NCBI RefSeq assembly: GCF_019977755.1
Contig: NZ_AP025144.1
Location: forward strand, 2,294,001-2,358,000
DNA: 64,000 nt
Direction of reading: 5' to 3'
Origin: Vibrio penaeicida
GTDB lineage: Bacteria > Pseudomonadota > Gammaproteobacteria > Enterobacterales > Vibrionaceae
Shown: piece after piece, positions 61,450 to 64,000 of the stretch
Position numbering within the stretch: position 1 is the stretch's first letter
How the letters are laid out: each line of letters starts with the position of its first letter
Position numbers and translations under genes: made by a program
Notes under the pieces: generated by a model
Seen by the model: the letters and a program-made list of their open reading frames with translations, nothing else
Told to the model about the DNA's origin: nothing
Databases searched by the model: none

Positions 61450-62331
61450 TCACACCCTCTCAACCTGAATTTCACCGAATAGCCCGGCAGGACGAACATA
61501 CAAAAACAGCAGTGCAAGCAAGAACGCAAACCAAGAGGAAATGCCGCCACCAATGAGTGGCCCTAGATAGGTTTCGGCCAATGCTTCACCGGCACCTACA
61601 ATTAAGCCGCCTACAATAGCTCCACCTATGGAGGTAAACCCGCCGATGATCAGCACAGGGAGTGCTTTAAGTACAACCAAAGACAAGGAGAATGCGACGC
61701 CCTGTCGCGCGCCCCAAACCATTCCCGCTACCAATGCCACTACGCCAGAAACAAACCAAACAATTTGCCAGATTCGGTTCAAGTTAATACCGATGGTTTG
61801 CGCGGCTCTGATGTCGTCGGCAACTGCCCGAAGAGAAATGCCCAATCTTGTTTTGTTGAACAGGCTGGCCAGTACCGCAACTAAAGTAACGGCAATGAGG
61901 GCAGCATAAAGATCGAATTCACTAATCAGTATGTCTCCAATAAAAATCGGAAGATCTTCTATACCGATATCTAGAGCTCGAACCTCAGCTCCCATAAGCC
62001 CTTGTGCCAGCCCTTCCACAACATAAGACAAACCCAGTGTTGCCATAAAGAGGGTCATAGGGCTTCGATTTGCCAAAGGTCTCAGCACCGTTCTTTCAAT
62101 CACAACGGCACCTATGCCAAGAACAACCAGAGTAAGAATGATCGCGATAAAAAATGGAAAACCGGAGTCAATCAGGGTGACTAACGTTAACGCAGCAAAC
62201 AGTAGAATCGAGCCTTGGGCGTAGTTGAACACACCGCTGGCTTTGAAAATCAGAACAAACCCTATCGCCACTAAGGTGTACATGGTTCCTGCTAATAAAC
62301 CGCCTATCAGTGTTTCGATAAAGATATTCAT
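61450..62331 (-). CDS. LIV-type ABC permease (LivH-like)
   Basis: The 293-aa protein has about eight membrane helices. It starts with IFIETLIGGLLAGTMYTLVAIGFVLIF and has GVFNYAQGSIL, and a late IIGGFTSIGGAIVGGLIVG, all LivH signatures. The ATG at 62331 has GGAG eight bases upstream; the longer ORF start does not. It partners LivM. Confidence 0.92.
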   Translation of the reverse strand: MNIFIETLIGGLLAGTMYTLVAIGFVLIFKASGVFNYAQGSILLFAALTLVTLIDSGFPFFIAIILTLVVLGIGAVVIERTVLRPLANRSPMTLFMATLGLSYVVEGLAQGLMGAEVRALDIGIEDLPIFIGDILISEFDLYAALIAVTLVAVLASLFNKTRLGISLRAVADDIRAAQTIGINLNRIWQIVWFVSGVVALVAGMVWGARQGVAFSLSLVVLKALPVLIIGGFTSIGGAIVGGLIVGAGEALAETYLGPLIGGGISSWFAFLLALLFLYVRPAGLFGEIQVERV

Positions 62332-62388
62332 AGCCAACAACTCCATGAGAAGCGCGCAAAGAAAAGCGAACTGAGAGATGAATTGAAG

Positions 62389-63159
62389 TTAATCATTATC
62401 TTCTCCAAGGTAGGCAGCGATAACTTCGGGGTTATTTTGAACATCGTCTGGGGTGCCATCCCCAACCTTACGCCCGTAATCAAGCACAACAACATGATCA
62501 GACAAGTTCATCACCATGTTGATGTCGTGCTCAATCAGAACAACCGTCACGTTCAACTCTTGGTTGATTGATAAGATGAACTCTGCCATTTCCAGCTTTT
62601 CATCTTTATTCATCCCTGCCATTGGCTCATCCAGCAGTAACATGTCTGGGGAGGAGGCGAGTGCTCTGCCTAACCCAACGCGTTTCTGGACACCGTATGC
62701 GAGGTTTTCAACCACGGTATCTCTGTGCGCTTGAAGATCCAGAAACTTCAATACTTGCTCAGCTCGCTCTCGGAATAACGCCTCTTCCCGTTTGGCAGAA
62801 GGTAGGTTCAACGCATGAGATAAAATGCCAACTGTTGAGTGTCTTGATAACCCAGTGAGAACGTTATCTAATACACTCATTTTCTTAAACAATGCATTGT
62901 TCTGAAACATTCTTCCGATACCCCTTTTTGCTGCTTCTAGGGGTTGTATCTTTTTAAAATGTTCTTGGTTAAAAACAATTTCCCCTGAATCGGGTCGATA
63001 GACGCCATTCAGAATATTTAGCATTGAGCTTTTTCCCGCGCCGTTAGGACCGATCAATGAACAGATCTCGCCACGAGTAACAGAGAAGGAAAAATCGGAT
63101 ATCGCTTTCACCCCTTTGAAGGACAACGAGATATCACGTACATCTAAGATACTATCCAT
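62389..63159 (-). CDS. LIV-type ABC transporter ATPase (LivG-like)
   Basis: The 256-aa protein has Walker A IGPNGAGKSS (about 36-45), Q-loop GRMFQNNALFKKMSV and Walker B MLLLDEPMAGMNKDEK. The signature is ENLAYGVQKRVGLGRALA (usually LSYGQQRRLE in LivG; here YGVQ). VVLIEHDINMVMNLSDHVVVLDYG is LivG-typical. It overlaps the acyl-CoA-synthetase-like gene by eight bases. Confidence 0.92.
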   Translation of the reverse strand: MDSILDVRDISLSFKGVKAISDFSFSVTRGEICSLIGPNGAGKSSMLNILNGVYRPDSGEIVFNQEHFKKIQPLEAAKRGIGRMFQNNALFKKMSVLDNVLTGLSRHSTVGILSHALNLPSAKREEALFRERAEQVLKFLDLQAHRDTVVENLAYGVQKRVGLGRALASSPDMLLLDEPMAGMNKDEKLEMAEFILSINQELNVTVVLIEHDINMVMNLSDHVVVLDYGRKVGDGTPDDVQNNPEVIAAYLGEDND

Positions 63160-64000
63160 GTGCGTTTTCTCCTTCTAACTGAACAGAAGAAAGACGGGCA
63201 TTAAGGGGATTTACCGCAGACAAATCAGTACTATTCAACCGACTGAAGCCGTTAACTCGTTTCAGGCGCTTCAACAGGAGTTGTGACCACCAGCTTTTGT
63301 ATCCCTTGAGCGCTTTTGTTGATAGTGAAAGCGCCAAACCCTCTTTTGTTGGAAGCCGGCTTTGAAAGTCTTTCATGTAACGACCAAAGCGATCTTTTGA
63401 GCAAATTAGATGAGTAGGTTGAATCTCAACCCGATCTCGAGCAGAAGACTCTGACGACTCAGGAAATGCGATAGCGAGGTGATCTTTTGTGGTGGTATCG
63501 AAAAGAACCTGAATGCCCGATTCCCAATCGGTAGATTCATCACACCAGCCAACCTTTCCCTCTCCCATGAACACTGTGTCTAGGTATTCGGTTGTCGGCG
63601 GTTGCTGTTGGCAAACCACGACTTCGTCAATGGGAATTGTGTTCCACAGACCCACAATGCGAGGCTCGCTACCAGTTGAAAAACAAGTTATAGGTTTTGA
63701 TATTGGAAGAGACAAACACCGATTTAACGTTTGTCTTTTTTCAATGTAGCAATGTGTCGGGGAATGGGCTTCAATCAGTTCCGACAGTTCTTTTTCACTG
63801 GCTGCCGACGGAATGGGGATGACTCGTCCTCCCATCGAGCAAACCGCCAAGCCTAACACTAGGAGTTTTGGCTCATAGTTACCGCTAATCAACAATACTG
63901 CATCCGACGACAGACCCTTTTGGATCAAACATGACGCTGTGCTTTCGAGTGTTGTATGTAGCCAAGACCAATTAAATCCTAGCCACTCTCCTTGCGATTT
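63152..64000 (-). CDS. Short acyl-CoA-synthetase-like protein (5' part beyond right edge)
   Basis: The frame is open from base 64000 to the stop at 63152 (282 codons visible), so the N-terminus is missing. GEWLGFNWSWLHTTLESTA and LISGNYEPKLLVLGLAVCSMGGRVIPIP match the beginning of the AMP-binding domain. The rest does not show the core ATP-binding P-loop (SGTTG-x-PK); the closest string is LFDTTTKDH. The protein stops where a full enzyme would have about 350 more residues. It is coupled to livG by an eight-base overlap, so this is not a simple sequencing break. It could be a degenerate or non-catalytic relative of the acyl-CoA ligases that often accompany LIV-type transporters. Confidence 0.7.
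   Translation of the reverse strand, partial: KSQGEWLGFNWSWLHTTLESTASCLIQKGLSSDAVLLISGNYEPKLLVLGLAVCSMGGRVIPIPSAASEKELSELIEAHSPTHCYIEKRQTLNRCLSLPISKPITCFSTGSEPRIVGLWNTIPIDEVVVCQQQPPTTEYLDTVFMGEGKVGWCDESTDWESGIQVLFDTTTKDHLAIAFPESSESSARDRVEIQPTHLICSKDRFGRYMKDFQSRLPTKEGLALSLSTKALKGYKSWWSQLLLKRLKRVNGFSRLNSTDLSAVNPLNARLSSVQLEGENAHG

Noticed and set aside
1..64000. CRISPR arrays, tRNA/rRNA genes, prophage and insertion sequences
   Set aside because: Read for regularly spaced repeats, transposase motifs, cloverleaf and rRNA sequence; none was found by eye. A tRNAscan-SE, ISfinder and CRISPRCasFinder run would be decisive.

Overview
The window looks like a chromosomal segment of a marine Vibrio or close relative. 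The evidence is an unfused trpE/trpG, a fused trpC-F, the gene order rluB-yciO-rnm-trpL-trpEGDCFBA, a YeiP/EfpL elongation factor, YibL, and a palindromic intergenic element of a type I recall from Vibrio genomes. No rRNA, tRNA, CRISPR array, prophage or transposase was seen.

Layout. 1-6600: a PTS-EIIC-like membrane domain cut by the left edge, a nucleotidyltransferase-fold protein, efpL with a DUF440 gene, a secreted M6 zinc protease, then about 0.9 kb of AT-rich DNA without a gene. 6.6-16.3 kb: conserved core with rluB, yciO, rnm and the divergent trp operon, complete with TrpR operator, an unusually long repetitive leader peptide and an attenuator. 16.5-28.8 kb: single genes of mixed function (dicarboxylate symporter, regulator, hydrolases, small membrane proteins, a chitin-active LPMO, a MocR regulator, a protein phosphatase) and a 299-bp palindromic repeat element at 19535-19833.

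28.8-41.1 kb is a catabolic island. A CUT1 sugar ABC transporter is encoded with a two-subunit UxaA-family dehydratase, an RraA-family aldolase, an enolase-superfamily dehydratase, a CaiB-type CoA-transferase, a leaderless solute-binding-protein homologue and a MaoC hydratase. A second MaoC and a Gfo/Idh/MocA dehydrogenase are transcribed divergently. This reads as a pathway for an imported sugar or sugar acid whose later intermediates become CoA thioesters. I cannot match it to a named pathway.

41.2-43.6 kb is a low-GC cluster of four small, separately spaced plus-strand genes that resembles integron-cassette cargo, though no integrase or convincing attC is seen. yibL follows.

44.2-64.0 kb is one long minus-strand CoA-dependent degradation region that enters from beyond the right edge. 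It encodes a LIV-type ABC transporter with a short, motif-poor acyl-CoA-synthetase-like protein, a GMC oxidoreductase with a small partner, ETF beta and alpha with a membrane Fe-S quinone reductase, acetoacetyl-CoA synthetase, a Cys-less SCP-type thiolase, a DUF35 protein, a MaoC hydratase, an MFS transporter, an aldehyde dehydrogenase and a thiolase. The MaoC, DUF35 and Cys-less thiolase trio resembles the hydratase/retro-aldolase complexes of steroid side-chain degradation. A plausible route is uptake, alcohol oxidation, CoA activation, hydration, retro-aldol cleavage, aldehyde oxidation and thiolysis, with acetoacetate salvaged at the end. The substrate is unknown.
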